64,000 nucleotides of DNA from Isoetes taiwanensis (lineage: Eukaryota; Streptophyta; Lycopodiopsida; Isoetales; Isoetaceae): assembly GCA_021234155.1 (NCBI GenBank), contig JAJEKV010000025.1:16485094-16549093 (forward strand), read 5' to 3'. Position numbers and translations under genes: made by a program. Under the pieces are notes generated by a model. That model was given only the letters and a program-made list of their open reading frames with translations. It searched no databases and was not told the origin of the DNA. Shown here piece by piece: positions 10,829-23,131 of the stretch. Positions within the stretch are counted from its first letter, which is position 1; each line of letters starts with the position of its first letter.

Positions 10829-13096
10829 TAATTGTGAGGCCTAGAATGCCTCGAACAAGATGTTCATTGATTGCTAGATGTTCCTTACTCCTTGATTGCT
10901 TGAGAGCAAACAATTGGCAGGGAATCAGATCTTGCTCGACTATTGTGCAAGGATCATGAAAATTTGATAATGAATAGTCGGAAGAAGAACCATCCACATG
11001 AAAGGAGGCAAATGATTCCCCCTATCAAGGTTGTGACTATCACGTTTGTGCGTTGCTTGAGTCCAGAAGGTAAAACTGTAAATCCAGCTGCTGCAAATGC
11101 GCCTAAAACGAAAAAGATTGAGATTGCAAACAAAAAAGCAGTGTGAAATAAGTGGCGTTTAATGATGGAAACGACTTCAGGAATATAAAGCTCAGGTGTT
11201 GGTAGGACAGTACCAGCCCCTATAAGCACGGTTGCAATTGAGAAGAAGAAAGAAAGGCTATTGAAGCTCCAAAAGATACGTACTCCTATGTGTGTACGGT
11301 AATTCTGGCTTATGTTACCAAGTGGTGGTTGTAGCCACCCTGCGAACGTGACACTAGCAATCAATGCTGCACCTACCAAGATCGCATTTGCAGCGTCAAC
11401 ATATACTTGGCGATCTTGATATAATCCTTCTAGCCAAGACCTCATAAGTTTTGTTTCCTGATATTGGCATGATCCCATAATGCATACTGCAATGTTAATT
11501 TTTTTTCATCTTCCACACTCGGTAAGATGTATTCTGAAAACTCTTCTTTCTTACACAAAGTAGACACAACCTGATTTTGCTTTAATATTAATGCCCAATG
11601 CAAAGAAGTCCTCCCCCTTTAATCTCGTCCTTTTGATTCACTGCATCCTTGTTATACATTTGCATCATGAGTGCAATGCTTTCTTCTCCAATGGACAAGG
11701 CTATCCATAGGGAAGGCATATATCTTGGGTGAGGTATTAAAGATAAGTCAACCACATCCATTGTAACTTTAGCATGATTAGCATGGCGCCAATTTTCCAT
11801 CCATTGCGAAGATGACAAACTAGGATCTATAAGTTGTATAAGTGTTTTTGCAAATGGGAGTTGTTGATGAACTAGAGCATGGGTCAAAGGTGTCACCCCT
11901 TCCATATCTTCAAGTTGCAGATCCGCCTTAATCCTTGCAAGAGTTTGTATAATGGTTTGTCCAGTTGGAATGTTTCCTGTCTGAGCAGCCCAATGCAATG
12001 GGGTTCTACCACATCTATCCCTGATGCTCAGCAAACTTGCAATCCTGGCCACAACCCACTCAATGTGTGTTTCTTTTATTCGATGGTCTTCTTTAATCCT
12101 GGCCACAACCCACTCAATGTCTTCTTCTCTTCCATAACCAGCCACGTAATGGAGAAGTTTGCCATTCTTGATCAGGTTTGTTATTTCATTTTTACCACAG
12201 TTGGTACCCAAACTATTTAAACTATCCGAATCAAGGCTCGTACGATCCATATCGTCCAAGATCCTGCAAATGGATTGAACAGTAGGTTCTCGTTTAAATT
12301 CATCTACCAAATCGAGTGGAGATTTTCCTTCAAGATTCAAGGCACATATATCTGCCCCCTTTTTCATAAGAATTCTGATCACTTCAGTGTGCCCATTTTT
12401 TATAGCCAAATGCAAAGGTCCATTACCCGACCCATCAGTAGCTTCAATATATGCCCCTTTCATCAACAACCATTCTACGGCATCCAGGTGGCCATTCCGG
12501 GAAGCATAGTGCAATGCAGTGAGTCCATTCTCGCTTCTTAAATCCACACCACTACTGTTTCTTGCATCATCACCATTATCATCAAAATTCAGATCAACAA
12601 ATAACTTTTCCATCATATCCTTATTCCCATTTCTAGCCGCATAATGAAAAGGTACTGCACCCATTGCATTGCGGACATCCTTACGGGCATGTAAACTTAA
12701 AAGGAAATCCACGGCTTTTGATTGATTATTACCAGCAGCAAGATGCAAAGGGGTCATTTTTTTGAGATTTTGCATGTTCACAACATCCACACCATCTGGT
12801 AAGAGATTCTGCAATTTGATAAGCGTGGATATGCTACCACCGAATGCAGCTTGGTGGAGAGCGGTATTCCCCTCAGGATCCTTCTCCAAAATTTGTTGGG
12901 AAGGAAGGTCAAAACTCAGGAGGTAATCGACAATTTTTTCTTGGTCGAACTGGGCTGCCAGGTGCAATTTAAATTTTCCATCTGCAACCGACCTTACTTC
13001 ACGAGTTGCTGAACTAGGCGGATCCCTTGCTTTGGATAAAGCTTCTAATCCTGCTATATTTATATCGTCTGTATGGCTTATGGTCTCCATAAACAA
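10829..13096 (-). pseudogene. Ankyrin-repeat PGG-domain membrane protein, frameshifted
   Basis: This belongs to the plant ankyrin-PGG (ACD6-like) family of membrane proteins linked to defence and stress. From ATG at 13094-13096 the frame runs 502 codons. Ankyrin motifs sit near residues 43, 76, 114, 147, 190, 224, 257, 362 and 399 (for example GLTALHYASRNGHLDAVEWLL and GRTPLHWAAQTGNI). Coding then continues in another frame (RTSLHWALILKQNQ) after a change in the G-run near 11615. A second one-base shift near 11450 leads into the PGG domain (10954-11478: DAANAILVGAALIASVTFAGW and further hydrophobic segments). Two small exons could in theory avoid the shifts, but no splice signals fit well, so I call it a damaged gene. 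The 3' end was copied to 3193-3649. Confidence 0.8.
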
Positions 13097-13263
13097 TCAC
13101 GAGCTATAAACTTCACGAGATGCTGAACCACTCAGATCAGATAAAGCTTCTAATGCTGCTATAGTGTCTAAAGTGGTAGATTGACTAGAGTGCAAATTTA
13201 AGTTAAGGCAATGACCATAGAAGAAGAATTGAAATACCTGTATGAACCCCAAATTAGGATCGT
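13097..13263 (-). repeat. Diverged duplication of ankyrin gene 5' coding end
   Basis: About 70 bp from 13113 repeat the sequence at 12996-13068 (acttcacgagatgctgaacc; ataaagcttctaatgctgct), which encodes the N terminus of the ankyrin protein. This is a small tandem duplication just upstream of the start codon. No separate gene is seen. Confidence 0.6.
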
Positions 13264-13399
13264 GTGGCCTCACTTGCGCAGAGACTCGATTTAGCAGTCG
13301 GGTTCTGCACTCAGCTCTTCACTTCTTCACGCGGTTTGCTTCAGAGAATATGCCGTTATCTTCCGGTGCTTCGATCGGCTCCCGAAATTAACTCCAGGA

Positions 13400-13690
13400 G
13401 CCAACCGGGTTCACCCAAGCGAACCCCGAAAATTCGCCTAGGCGAACCCGTGGGATTCGCCCAGGCGAACCCGCACTCCTGACGTGGCGTCTGCGTGGCA
13501 ATACCTACCGGGTTCGCCCAAGCGAACCCAAACCCGGGGTTAGCCGTGCGTGCGATGTCAGTGCTGGGCTGCCCTGCCGGGTTCGCCCAAGCGAACCCAC
13601 TGGCAGGGGCCCACAGGCCAGGTCGTGCCGGAAGCGTACGAGCATTTAATACCCCCCTGCCGGGTTCGCCCAAGCGAACCCACCGGCGGG
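13400..13690. repeat. Cluster of 20-bp palindromes GGGTTCGCCCAAGCGAACCC
   Basis: Six copies or variants of a perfect or near-perfect inverted repeat occur at about 13408, 13431, 13452, 13508, 13579 and 13664. The consensus is GGGTTCGC-CCAA-GCGAACCC, with 8-bp arms around 4 bases; two copies have CTAG or CCAG in the middle. The spacers are unrelated GC-rich sequence. The surrounding GC content (13250-13880) is well above the neighbourhood. Open frames through it on both strands encode GFAQANP/RLGEPG strings, which are a by-product of the repeat. Confidence 0.8.
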
Positions 13691-14134
13691 GGGCAACACT
13701 TGGCGTAATAATGAATGTGTTCCGGTGGATTTCTGAAGACCAAGGTTCTGAAACCATTTTTTTACAGGTTCTTCGATCTGCGCTTGATGCGGGCTCTGAT
13801 TTAGGCCTGCCCAACGGAGTTCTGATCAATGGCCGCCCTTCCGGCTCAATCTTTACAGTGGAGCAAGGTACTTAATTAAATATAACATCCAAGAACAGAG
13901 GTTTTAGTCAGTTTTAAGCTCCAAAAAAAAAAGTTCTTAATCTGTACTTTCCAATGCAAGGATCACATATTTAATCAGTCTTTGATACGAAAAAACTGCA
14001 AATCATTCCGGATTTATATTGAAATTCTCTATGGCAGGAAAAACATACCGGATCAAAATTTCCAACGTGGGTGTCTATTTTTCGCTCAGGATTCAAGGGC
14101 ACAAGCTGCTCTTGGTACTGGGCCAACTTGAAAC

Positions 14135-14945
14135 TATGCTCAAGTGGGCTCAAACATGCCACCTAGGCTCCAACATGCTCTCTCTCTCTCCCTCCCTCCC
14201 TCTCTCTATGTCTCCTAAACCTGCGCCTCGCGAGGGTCCAGGAAATATCTTTTGGTTCTGATACCAATGCAACTGAGCACTTTTTTATAAACATCATGCA
14301 CATTCGAAGCCCATGATCTTTTACAGCGCAAAAAGTGAGAACTCACTGGCGTGACCAGCCATGCCATCTTTTAGTGCGTTTTCTTGCACCCAACATGCCT
14401 AGGCTCCAACATGCCAAGGTAGCTCAAGCATGCCACCTAGGCACCAACATGTCACCTAGGCTCAAACATGCCAAGGTGGTTCAAACATGCCACGCGGGCT
14501 CCTACATGCCACCTATAGGCTCCAACATGCCACATGGGCTCCAACATGCGACCTAGGTTCCAACATGCCAACGTGCCTCAAACATGCCACCTAGGCTTCA
14601 ACATGACACCTAGGCTCAAACATGCCAAGGTGGCTCAAACATGCCACGTGGGCTTCATGACACCTAGGCTCCAACATATCAAGGTGGCTGAAACATGCCA
14701 TGTGGGCTCCAACATGCCACCTAGGCTCCAACCTGCCAAGGTGGCTCAAGCATGCCGCCTAGGCACCAACATGCCACCAAGGCTCAAACATGCCAAGGTG
14801 GCTCAAACATGCCATGCGGGCTCCAACATTCCACCTAGGCTGCAACATGCCAAGGTGACTCATACATGCCACGTGGGCTCCCAACATGCCACCTAGGCTC
14901 CAACATGCCAAGATGGCTCATACATGCCACGTGGGCTCCCAACCT
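14135..14945 (+). repeat. Minisatellite array 1, 19-bp unit
   Basis: This is a tandem array of a roughly 19-bp unit with consensus CATGCCACCTAGGCTCCAA. Variable centres alternate among cacctaggct, caaggtggct and cacgtgggct. Three unit types form a higher-order repeat of about 57 bp. Because 57 is a multiple of three, long open frames run through it and encode a 19-residue repeat (HAKVAQTCHLGSNMPPRLQ). A short CT-rich run (ctctctctccctccctcc) lies near its left end at about 14178-14206. I do not regard the frames as genes. Confidence 0.85.
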
Positions 14946-15334
14946 TTCCTCGGTCACTCCGGTTAGTCGGCTCCCCACCCGACCGGTTGGTTTCGTTGGT
15001 CGGTCTGGTTGGTCGGCTAGTCGGTTGGTTCCCTGTGAAGGCACCTCAGTTTTGGTCACCTCCATTTGGTTTCGGCTGGGCACTTAATAGAAAATCCACT
15101 TAAGATCCCAACTTGGGTTGGTCATGACTGGTCGGTTCCCCTTCCCTCGGTCCCTTCGGTTAGTCGGCTCCCCACCCGACTGGTTGGTTCCGTTGGTCGT
15201 TTTGGCTGGCTCCACCAGTTTGGTCACCTCTGGTTTCTTGGCTCGGTCATCCCGGTGACTGACTCAAGTTCCTCCTTGGGTTGTGCCCGACTGGTTGGCT
15301 CCTTCCTTCGGCACGGTTGGTTGGCTCGGGTCTG
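14946..15334 (+). repeat. Spacer with duplicated GGTCGGTT-rich block
   Basis: Between the two minisatellite arrays lies G/T-rich sequence with two copies of a roughly 50-bp block (tcggttagtcggctccccac...) at about 14950-15005 and 15157-15210, plus many short ggttggt words. It looks like an older, more decayed tandem repeat. Confidence 0.6.
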
Positions 15335-15655
15335 TTGGCTCCAACATGCCAAGGTGGCTCAAACATACCACCTAGGCTCCAATATGCCAGCTAGGCTCAA
15401 ACATGCCAAGGTGTATCAAATATGCCACGCAGGCTCCAACATGCCAAGGTGGCTCAAACATGCCATGCAGGCTCCTACATGCCACCTAGGCTCCAACATG
15501 CCAAAGTGGCTCAAACATGCCACGCGGGCTCCTACATGCCACCTAGGGTCCAACATGCCAAGGTGGCTCAAACATGCCACCTAGGCTCAAACATGCCAAG
15601 GTGGCTCAAACATGCCACGCGGGCTCCAACATGCCACCTAGGCTCCAGAGTTGCA
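15335..15655 (+). repeat. Minisatellite array 2, same 19-bp unit
   Basis: This is a second block of the same 19-bp unit as 14135-14945, with the same three-type higher-order order (caaggtggct, cacgcgggct, cacctaggct). It ends near 15650 at 'ggctccagag'. Confidence 0.85.
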
Positions 15656-18600
15656 AGCACCAACATTTGCACTGCTTCAAAATTCCAGCGTGCATATACA
15701 GAATTGTTTCTCCCCCACACGAAGAAGATGACCAGATATGCTTCTTTGTTAGCAATGGTGAACTGCTCTATAGCACCAAGGTGCGGGCATACTTCATCAT
15801 AAAATATAGCCTGGGATTTTTGCAAACTTAAACACAGGAAGAGCGACACATGTCAATCTGAATCTCAAGCACATGGTCATGCATCTGTTATTCAATAAAA
15901 AAAAAACTAAAATTGAATGTACATATTAGGGAATAGCATGCAAAAGCCCCAGTCATGGCGAAAAGCCCCCATCATCTGTTTGTATTTGCAGATGCAGGTC
16001 ACACTTAATGATAACCTTAATCGACAACATTTTGCATGTTTCTAACTTTTGTCCTTCAAAATAGCAAACCACAATGCATCTAAGATACATGAGCTAAGCA
16101 TCGTTGGTGGAAGGCAGCCTCATCGCAATAATAACAAATAATAAAACAGGGGGATTAGGATTCTAAAACTTCCTATACTTGAGAGCAAGTCCATTGCATC
16201 TTCTTAAAGCCATTGCTGCCATCCTGGCCACCTGCAGGAAACCTTTACCAGATCTGCATAATACAAATGTTCAACCTTTATGTAAGGAGTAGGCACTGAA
16301 AACGTTGCAGCTACATTGGAAAACTCTGCTAAGATAAATGCATTGGGAAACTCTGTTTAACGAAACCATTAGAAAACTCTCCCAACCAAATTAAACAGAA
16401 ACTTACTGCAAAAACTCAATGGTGTCACCTTCTGCCTTCCACAGCTCGACATAAAAGAAAATGGCCCAACTTCGAACACCTGAATTCAAATTAAGCATGC
16501 AGTTTTAAGATACCCAATCAAATTTAGCAATTTTTAAGATACCCAATCAGGTTTACATTGACATACAAAATGTAATACCTCTGTACAGATCGAAAGATGG
16601 CACCTCCTGCCAGTTTTTGCCCCTAGCAACCTCATCTAAAAACCATACACATAAGTCAATACGTGTTAATAACCTGAGTCATAAATAAGCCTATTCCTCA
16701 CCTTAGAATTTGCTTTTGAGTACTAAAACCAAGGGATTTGCAGTTTCTTCAATCTTTCATATTATTTCTTTGGCCAATATTTTTCCTATCCAATATTACG
16801 CCATTCATCCAATGAAAAATTGCTAAAGTTCCATCCAATTTGGCCCTTCCTATAGTCCAAAACCATATTCTCTCTCTAAAAAACAAGATAGACAGAGTAA
16901 GTACACCTTTGATATGACATTTCTAAAAAAGGCAAAAAGTTGGTCTAAAAATCTCAAAATCAAGCACCATCGTGTATACATGTCAAAGTTTCCATTATAT
17001 CACCTCTACATCATCACACATCATCAAAAATTGCTAAAGTTTCATCCAATTTGGCCATTTCTAAGATCCAAAACCATCTTCTCTCTCTAAAAAACAAAGG
17101 TAGAAAGAGAAAGCACACACCTTTGACATGACATTTCTAGAAAAGGCAAAAAGTTGGCTTAAAATTTTCAAAATCAAGCACCATTGTGCATACATATCAT
17201 AGTTTCCATTATATCACCTCCACATCATCACACATCATCAACATCACCTGCATGCCACCTGCATATCACCTCCACATCATCAACATGTCATATCCATGTC
17301 ACAAATTTTTTTTTGACTAAGAAGATGGTCCATGTCGTTTGCACTTGGAACATGGTCGAGAAGTTGAAGTTGAAGATGTGAAGCAATAGGAACTGACAGA
17401 ATGGAGTTTGGATTTATCCTCCTCCCAGTGTGGCAATTAGAATTCAAGAGCGCCTTTTGCAATAGCAAGATTGTTTGGGATCGTTCGGGATAGCCGATAG
17501 ATCCAAACTCTGTTATTTCAGTTGCCATAGCTCTACATGCATGTTCAGAAATGGTGCACCTAGTTATCTATAAAAACAACCACGTTTCAGCATCCGAAAC
17601 GTAAACCCTGTGTGTTGCTAGGTTATTGTAGAGTTTACGTTATGGATTGCGAGTTTTGGTCGTTTGCACTTGGGACATGGTCGAGAGGCTGCAGTTGAAG
17701 ATCTGAAGCAATAGGAACTGACAGAATGAGGTTTGGATTTATCCTCCTCCCAGTGTGGCAATTAGAAGTCAAGAGCGCCTTTTGCATATGTATCCCTGTG
17801 CATAAAGCCGTATGTTGCAGCTTAAAACTATTGGTAAATCAATCAAAGGAGATTTAATATTATGATCAGAAATTTGGAATCCACCTGAACTTACCCATAT
17901 CATATCGACCAATACAACAAGAAGTTTTGCGAAATAAGCAATAGCTGTATGGCTTCATCAACTATCCTCAGATCTAAAAGCGCAATTTAATTTTTGCAGT
18001 CTCTCTTAATTTTTTGTTTACCACATCATTTATATGGTCAGAGCAAGAGCACAGATAGCAGCTAATAATATTTCCATTAAATGCTGAGATCCTAGTAGAT
18101 CTACAAGTTCCAATAATTTTGAGATAGATCCATGCTGTAAATGCAATTGTTCTAAATTCCATTTAAAAGCCAAAATCATCACTCAACCTGCACATATCTT
18201 TATCTCTCTACTCAAAGGGCATTCAAAGAAAATTAAGATATAGATTAGTGTAAAGCTTCCAAACCTGGTGAGCTTGATTTTGAGAGCCAATGCCTTGTAT
18301 GCTTTGTGTAGTTGTGCTTGTACTCTTGCCAGGGGCACAAATTTGCTTGTGATCTTGCATACATGGTTGCTTCCTCAACCTGTTTCCTTGTGGCAACATT
18401 GAGATTTCTGGAAAGAATCTTTAGTAAACAACTAGCAGCCAACTAGCAGAGATGAGTCAACAATCCGTGATGGATATTGCCAGCATACTACCCTCACTAT
18501 GGTTTTTTATAAACCCGCATACTGCCCAAGGCTAAGATGCATGCCCAAGACTGCTGCATTTCTCATTATCAGTGCACAACTCTGGAATACTAGAAGCAGA

Positions 18601-19334
18601 CAGTATGGTAATCTGTAGCAAATAGGTGCACAAATATACAGCTATCTGAAGCGCAGGAACCACATCGGAATACCCTAATTAGGGTTCAAGCAATGCTTCC
18701 GGGTCTTATTGTACATTTAATCTGCCCTAATAATGCAAAATCGAAGCTTTACCTTCCATCAACGGTAAAGACCAGCTCCAATTTGATGCCGGCCAGCTGT
18801 ATGGTGGCTGCTGAGCTACACAAAATTGTGTTACAGATGTAGATGTTCAGGGTTACGAAAATCGTGACCATGTATTTCATTGTCCCTGCAGTATTTCTTT
18901 TTTTCCAAAGGCTTTATTTGCATGCACCAAGGATTATCTGTCCAAACAACACACTATGCAACTATGAATCTTTGCCCATATTCCATTCTTCTGAACAACA
19001 TCTAACACATGCCACATGTTAAAGTAGCACACGTCTAAGAATCAAGTTACGTTCCCTAAAATGGATTTGTATACTCCAAATTTGTTGTATCTATTCAAAC
19101 TCGTCCACTCTTGTGAATATTTTTCAAATCCTTTTCCACAATACCATTTTCACCAAGTGAAAAAGAAATTAGCATTCCACATTATCCATAATAAATAAAA
19201 AAAAAAAAAACCCATAACCAGTCACGGTCTTGATATATACGGGTCCAATATGGCAAAATCCCCGGGAAAGAAGTCAATTCCTCTGTAAGGATACTGTAGA
19301 GCCACTGCACCTATGAACATAATCTATAAAGGAG
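15656..19334. other. Intergenic with two local duplications
   Basis: No gene can be supported. A stretch of about 210 bp (about 16818-17027) is tandemly duplicated at about 17028-17236, sharing gctaaagtttcatccaattt and gcaaaaagttgg. A second duplication of about 125 bp relates about 17334-17462 to 17660-17785 (gcaataggaactgacagaat, tttatcctcctcccagtgtg). The minus-strand frame at 15655-15849 is open but has no recognisable motif. Confidence 0.55.
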
Positions 19335-19802
19335 TCAGAAGTTATAGGAGTCTAGGAAATGAAAGTGGTCTCGGATTTTTGGCTGATAGATATGGATTTG
19401 GTTACCTTCCCAATCAATAATTTCCAACAGTCTCACTGCATTACATGTGGCCATCAGGTGGATCATAGTGCCATAACAAGCAGCTCTTCCCCTATGGTAG
19501 CTTTCCCTGTAGAACTCAAATTGTGCATCTGTCATGTTCTGATTGTTATTAATTAGGAACCAGAAGAGTGCATGCATTATATGCATTTCCTTGCAAAATT
19601 CTTCTGCCCAAAGCACTACTGGGACCTCACTTAATCTTTCCATCAATTTCCCCTTAACTGTCCCTGTCCAAAAGCTGTAATCATGGTTGTTCTGAAAGCA
19701 ATGTGTTTGATCACTGACCTGACCTTTGTATAACCTTTCTTCTGCCATATCATATTGAAGATCAAGCTTGTGCTTGCAGTTCCTCAGATAATCTAACATC
19801 AA
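19335..19802 (-). CDS. Hypothetical protein, 155 residues, unrecognised
   Basis: An uninterrupted minus-strand frame runs from ATG at 19800-19802 to a stop at 19335-19337. The predicted product is rich in aromatic residues and histidine (WFLINNNQ, FYRESYHRGRAACYGTMIHL, IIDWEGNQIHIYQP) and looks like real protein rather than random translation. I see no signal peptide or clear membrane segment and do not recognise the family. It sits between repeat-rich DNA and an AT-rich block, and downstream of the multi-exon locus on the same strand, so it could be a single exon or a captured fragment. Confidence 0.4.
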   Translation of the reverse strand: MMLDYLRNCKHKLDLQYDMAEERLYKGQVSDQTHCFQNNHDYSFWTGTVKGKLMERLSEVPVVLWAEEFCKEMHIMHALFWFLINNNQNMTDAQFEFYRESYHRGRAACYGTMIHLMATCNAVRLLEIIDWEGNQIHIYQPKIRDHFHFLDSYNF

Positions 19803-20261
19803 GAATATCAGTGTTAGCAGTATAATAGTAAATAAGCATTATTATTTAATATGTAATATTAAATAAATATTAAATATTAAATAAATATTAACAAAATAAA
19901 CCAAAGAATAAATCGAGCATAAAAATTTAAAAATTAAAAAAATAAAAGAAAAGTACTGATTAAATATTAGTATTCAGTATCATAGTAGATAAGCATTATT
20001 ATTTAATATTTAATATGTAATTAAATATTTAATAAATCAAAGAATCAAAAAGTAGAATCGAGCATAAAATTTTTAAAATAAATAATCATAGGAAGATCAA
20101 TTAATATTAAAAAAATCCCAAATAATAAAAACAAAGCATAAAAAATTTACATTGAATTCAATTAATATATTTCACAATGTAATTTGCACATTACAAAATA
20201 CATTGAGTCAATTCACCACAAACTAAAAGACTTGAAAATTTTACAATAAAAAACGAAGTCT
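19803..20261. other. AT-rich low-complexity spacer
   Basis: Extremely AT-rich sequence with many taaatatt and attaaataaat words, including two similar blocks at about 19808-19880 and 19975-20035 (agataagcattattatttaa). It is consistent with a 3' flank or AT-rich repeat. No gene is seen. Confidence 0.6.
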
Positions 20262-23131
20262 TTAGTTGTTGCTATGCCCACTTCTCAAGCGATCGGGCTC
20301 ATCTTCGTCTTCATCTACCTGCATTATAGTATATCGCAACAATTAGGTCGTTGTAGTCGCAAATAATTATGTAGTGAATGATACATACTTCGCCCCGTTC
20401 ACGCGCAACGGCGTATTGGATGGCCGTACGATTGCCTTTTTTGAAGGCCCTTTCGCGTTCATCTTTACCAACATTTCTCTTGAACAGTGCCCTCTGTTGA
20501 GAATGAGCACCAAAACTAATGTTAGTATTCAATGTGAGAACCTAAATTATAAACCAAATTTATACTTACAAATAGGTTATTAGTACCCTCATAACCGCCA
20601 GACCCAGTCTTATTGGCACTATAGCTGCCACTTGCTTCGTCGTACCTCACCCTCAAAGCTGATGTTGTTCTATCTATCCCTTTCTTTGATAATATGTTGG
20701 CCTTCAAACACTGCAATGCAACACAAGGTCTTAGTCCACGTGGCGTCATCTAATTATACGACTCATGGGAGAGATGATGTACTTCAAATGCATCATCAGT
20801 CCACCCTAGAGGTTTTGTCACTGCGTCTATCGAGACTCCCGCAACTTCTGCCAATTCTATCAGCTGCTTCTTCTGATTACCTCTGCAAAATATAAATCAA
20901 ATATGAGTACAATGAGGTTATCATGAAGAACAAAGGAGCCTAATACCTGGTGGCTTTAACATGTTGAACACAATGTTTTACAATCTCCCTCCATGATATG
21001 TCTCCTGACTTGAGCTCGGGATATTCTTCTTCTATCGCCGTTTTGATCAACTCTTTTTCCGCATCAAAGGCTCCCGAGTTCCAATCACCCTTGTGGACGT
21101 TTTGACAAATGTTATTTGTGACATTATTAACATGAGTCCAAAAAAGCTTGCCATCTTCAGTGGTCTTGCGCGGCGTCTTCGAAAAAGGACTACACTCAAC
21201 ATACGACTAACATATGGATATGTGTTAGTGAACAAAAAAATGGCATAATTCAAGATGAACTCACTTATACTCAAAGACATGTTGACGTGCAGATGGTGCA
21301 TGATCTTTAATAGAGCTTGAAGAGGAAAGATGTCCACGGGAACGTGAACGACGGTCGGTGCTCTTTCGTGCGGGTACTATCTCCTCCTCCTCGGGAACGG
21401 GCCTAAGATATTCCGAAGGAGTGTATGAGCTATGACGAGCAGGTTCATAGTCGGACCTCATCCTACGTCGTTGAATAGCCCTTTCCGCAATCTCCCATTC
21501 TTCGGACGTCATCGTACTTTGCAATTCATTCCACCTATCTTCAGGGCGGGCGCCTCAATGATATCTCGGAGTTCCCTGCTCTTCGTCTTGTTCCTCGACT
21601 GGACAATTTTTTCTTCTTCTAGAAGAAGAAGACCCGCCCACAACCACAACGACGAACACCATGCATATGACAAAAAGGACTATGCCGCATTTACACGCTA
21701 CATTTAAAAACATTTATTAGAACGTTAAAAATAAATGGCTAACTTACATCTTATCCTAGAAAATAATCCATACTAAATCCGCACAATGGTGGAGGTGGCG
21801 GTGGTGGCGAGCTATACCCGAACGACCAACCTCGCCTCTTAAGGGCCTTCGCAGGTTTAGGGTCGTCCATAAGGCTGCCAATCCAGTAAAGAAATAAAGT
21901 TGTCAACCCAAGATATGCCATCGTGCCGTAGCCCATGATTGCTGGATATGTGCAAAAACTTGTAACTTATTTATATGGAGTGTGATGAATAACATATATT
22001 ATTTATAAGTACCGACACTTCAATAAGGGACGATGCTCTTTGGCATAAAAATGAATTGCATTGTCCCAATCACCAATGGCCACCGACACATTTTGGTACT
22101 CATCGTCAAAATGTAGTTTGACTCTCTTGCAATTAAGCTTTGTGTGAGTGAAGTGGCCTTTGTGGATCTCAACGACACCTTCTGCTAGGGCAAGAGCTAT
22201 CTCTGGAACATACTGATATACAAGTCGCATTTTGCTCCTAACTTCAGCGCCTATGTGTTTGTCAGTTTTTCTTGGCACTCTAGCAATTGCATTTGACCAT
22301 CTTCTAAAATGTGACAGGTTATTAGGTAAATAGTCAAACAAGTGTGCAAGTGTCTCTCCATTCATGAATGGTCCCTATGGTATCCCAACTAGAGCTAACA
22401 ACTTCATATGCTAAGTCCAATGGATGTAGCCAAAGCAGGATGCGGGCTCTTGAAGCGTATGTATCTTTGAGGCATCTCATACGTCTCTGCCCTATCTTCG
22501 CCCTTGAAAACTCATCCACTGTATAGCTCATCATCTTGGAAGTGTTGTATTTCGTTGATCTTGATTTGATACGTCCGATGAGTTGGTTTCTCTTCAATAA
22601 GGCGTATCACATCCACGGCCTCTACGGGTATGGGATCAACAAAGATTGATGTGTTCATGTGATTCTCCAAAGAAAAGTGGGGCTTGCTAGGCCCTGCTCC
22701 ACTAGAGCTTCCCCCTGATGCAAAGCATTTTTAATTACCTCCAACTGACGTGCATTGAGATCCGCAATGATGTTCTTGTGATCTGCACGTCGCTTCTTTT
22801 AGGAATTCCATGAAGCTACCCATTCCTTGACACGAGCCTCGGCATTGGGACTTTTAAGCTGCACTGAATGCTTCAAACATGTCTTCAGTTCGTCCATGGG
22901 GTTTCCAATCATTGACTTTACATGTGTGTCAAGGAGAGAAGTCAACATTTCTTCCTGACCTGGCCATTTTTGTGCTAACTCAAATTGGCACTTCCTTTTG
23001 ACATGTCTGACAAAATGGTCGACACATTGACCAGTTTGCATCTCTCGGTCGGGACTTTCGTTAGCACATATCTCATTTATGAGCACGCATCTAATCTAAC
23101 TAAGCATTTGTGTCTTCACACTCGGGGCCAT
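20262..23131 (-). pseudogene. Multi-exon locus of unknown family with kinase-like segment
   Basis: Several exons with good splice sites read leftwards. The likely start is ATG at 23129-23131, followed by an early in-frame TAG, a charged helical region (to 22802), a G-run frameshift near 22710 and a stop near 22510. At 22003-22365 is a kinase-like stretch: LPNNLSHF, ALALAEGVVEIHKGHFTHTKLN and VSVAIGDWDNA, recalling the HRD-to-DFG region with the catalytic aspartates replaced. Later exons are about 21265-21524 (Arg/Ser-rich), 20947-21206 (GKLFWTHVNN, GDISWREIVKHC), about 20752-20882 (QLIELAEVAG), 20570-20710 (TSALRVRYDEASGSYSANKT), 20389-20493 and 20262-20318 (acidic end DEDEDEPDR, stop). The 3' exons are clean and the 5' part is broken. 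I do not know the family. The kinase resemblance is my inference. Confidence 0.5.

Noticed and set aside
13400-13690. Possible CRISPR-like array
   Set aside because: Plant nuclear context, irregular spacing and palindromic repeats without uniform spacers.
13264-13875. Frames on both strands with GFAQANP/RLGEPG repeats
   Set aside because: They mirror the palindromic DNA repeat and lack any protein-like region.
14335-15802. Several 70-170 codon frames with a repeated HAKVAQTCH motif
   Set aside because: Explained by the 57-bp period of the minisatellite; no start context, splice sites or other domain.
21751-21936. Small membrane-protein-like frame ending in a proline run
   Set aside because: Probably part of the multi-exon locus read in an uncertain frame; not supported as a gene of its own.
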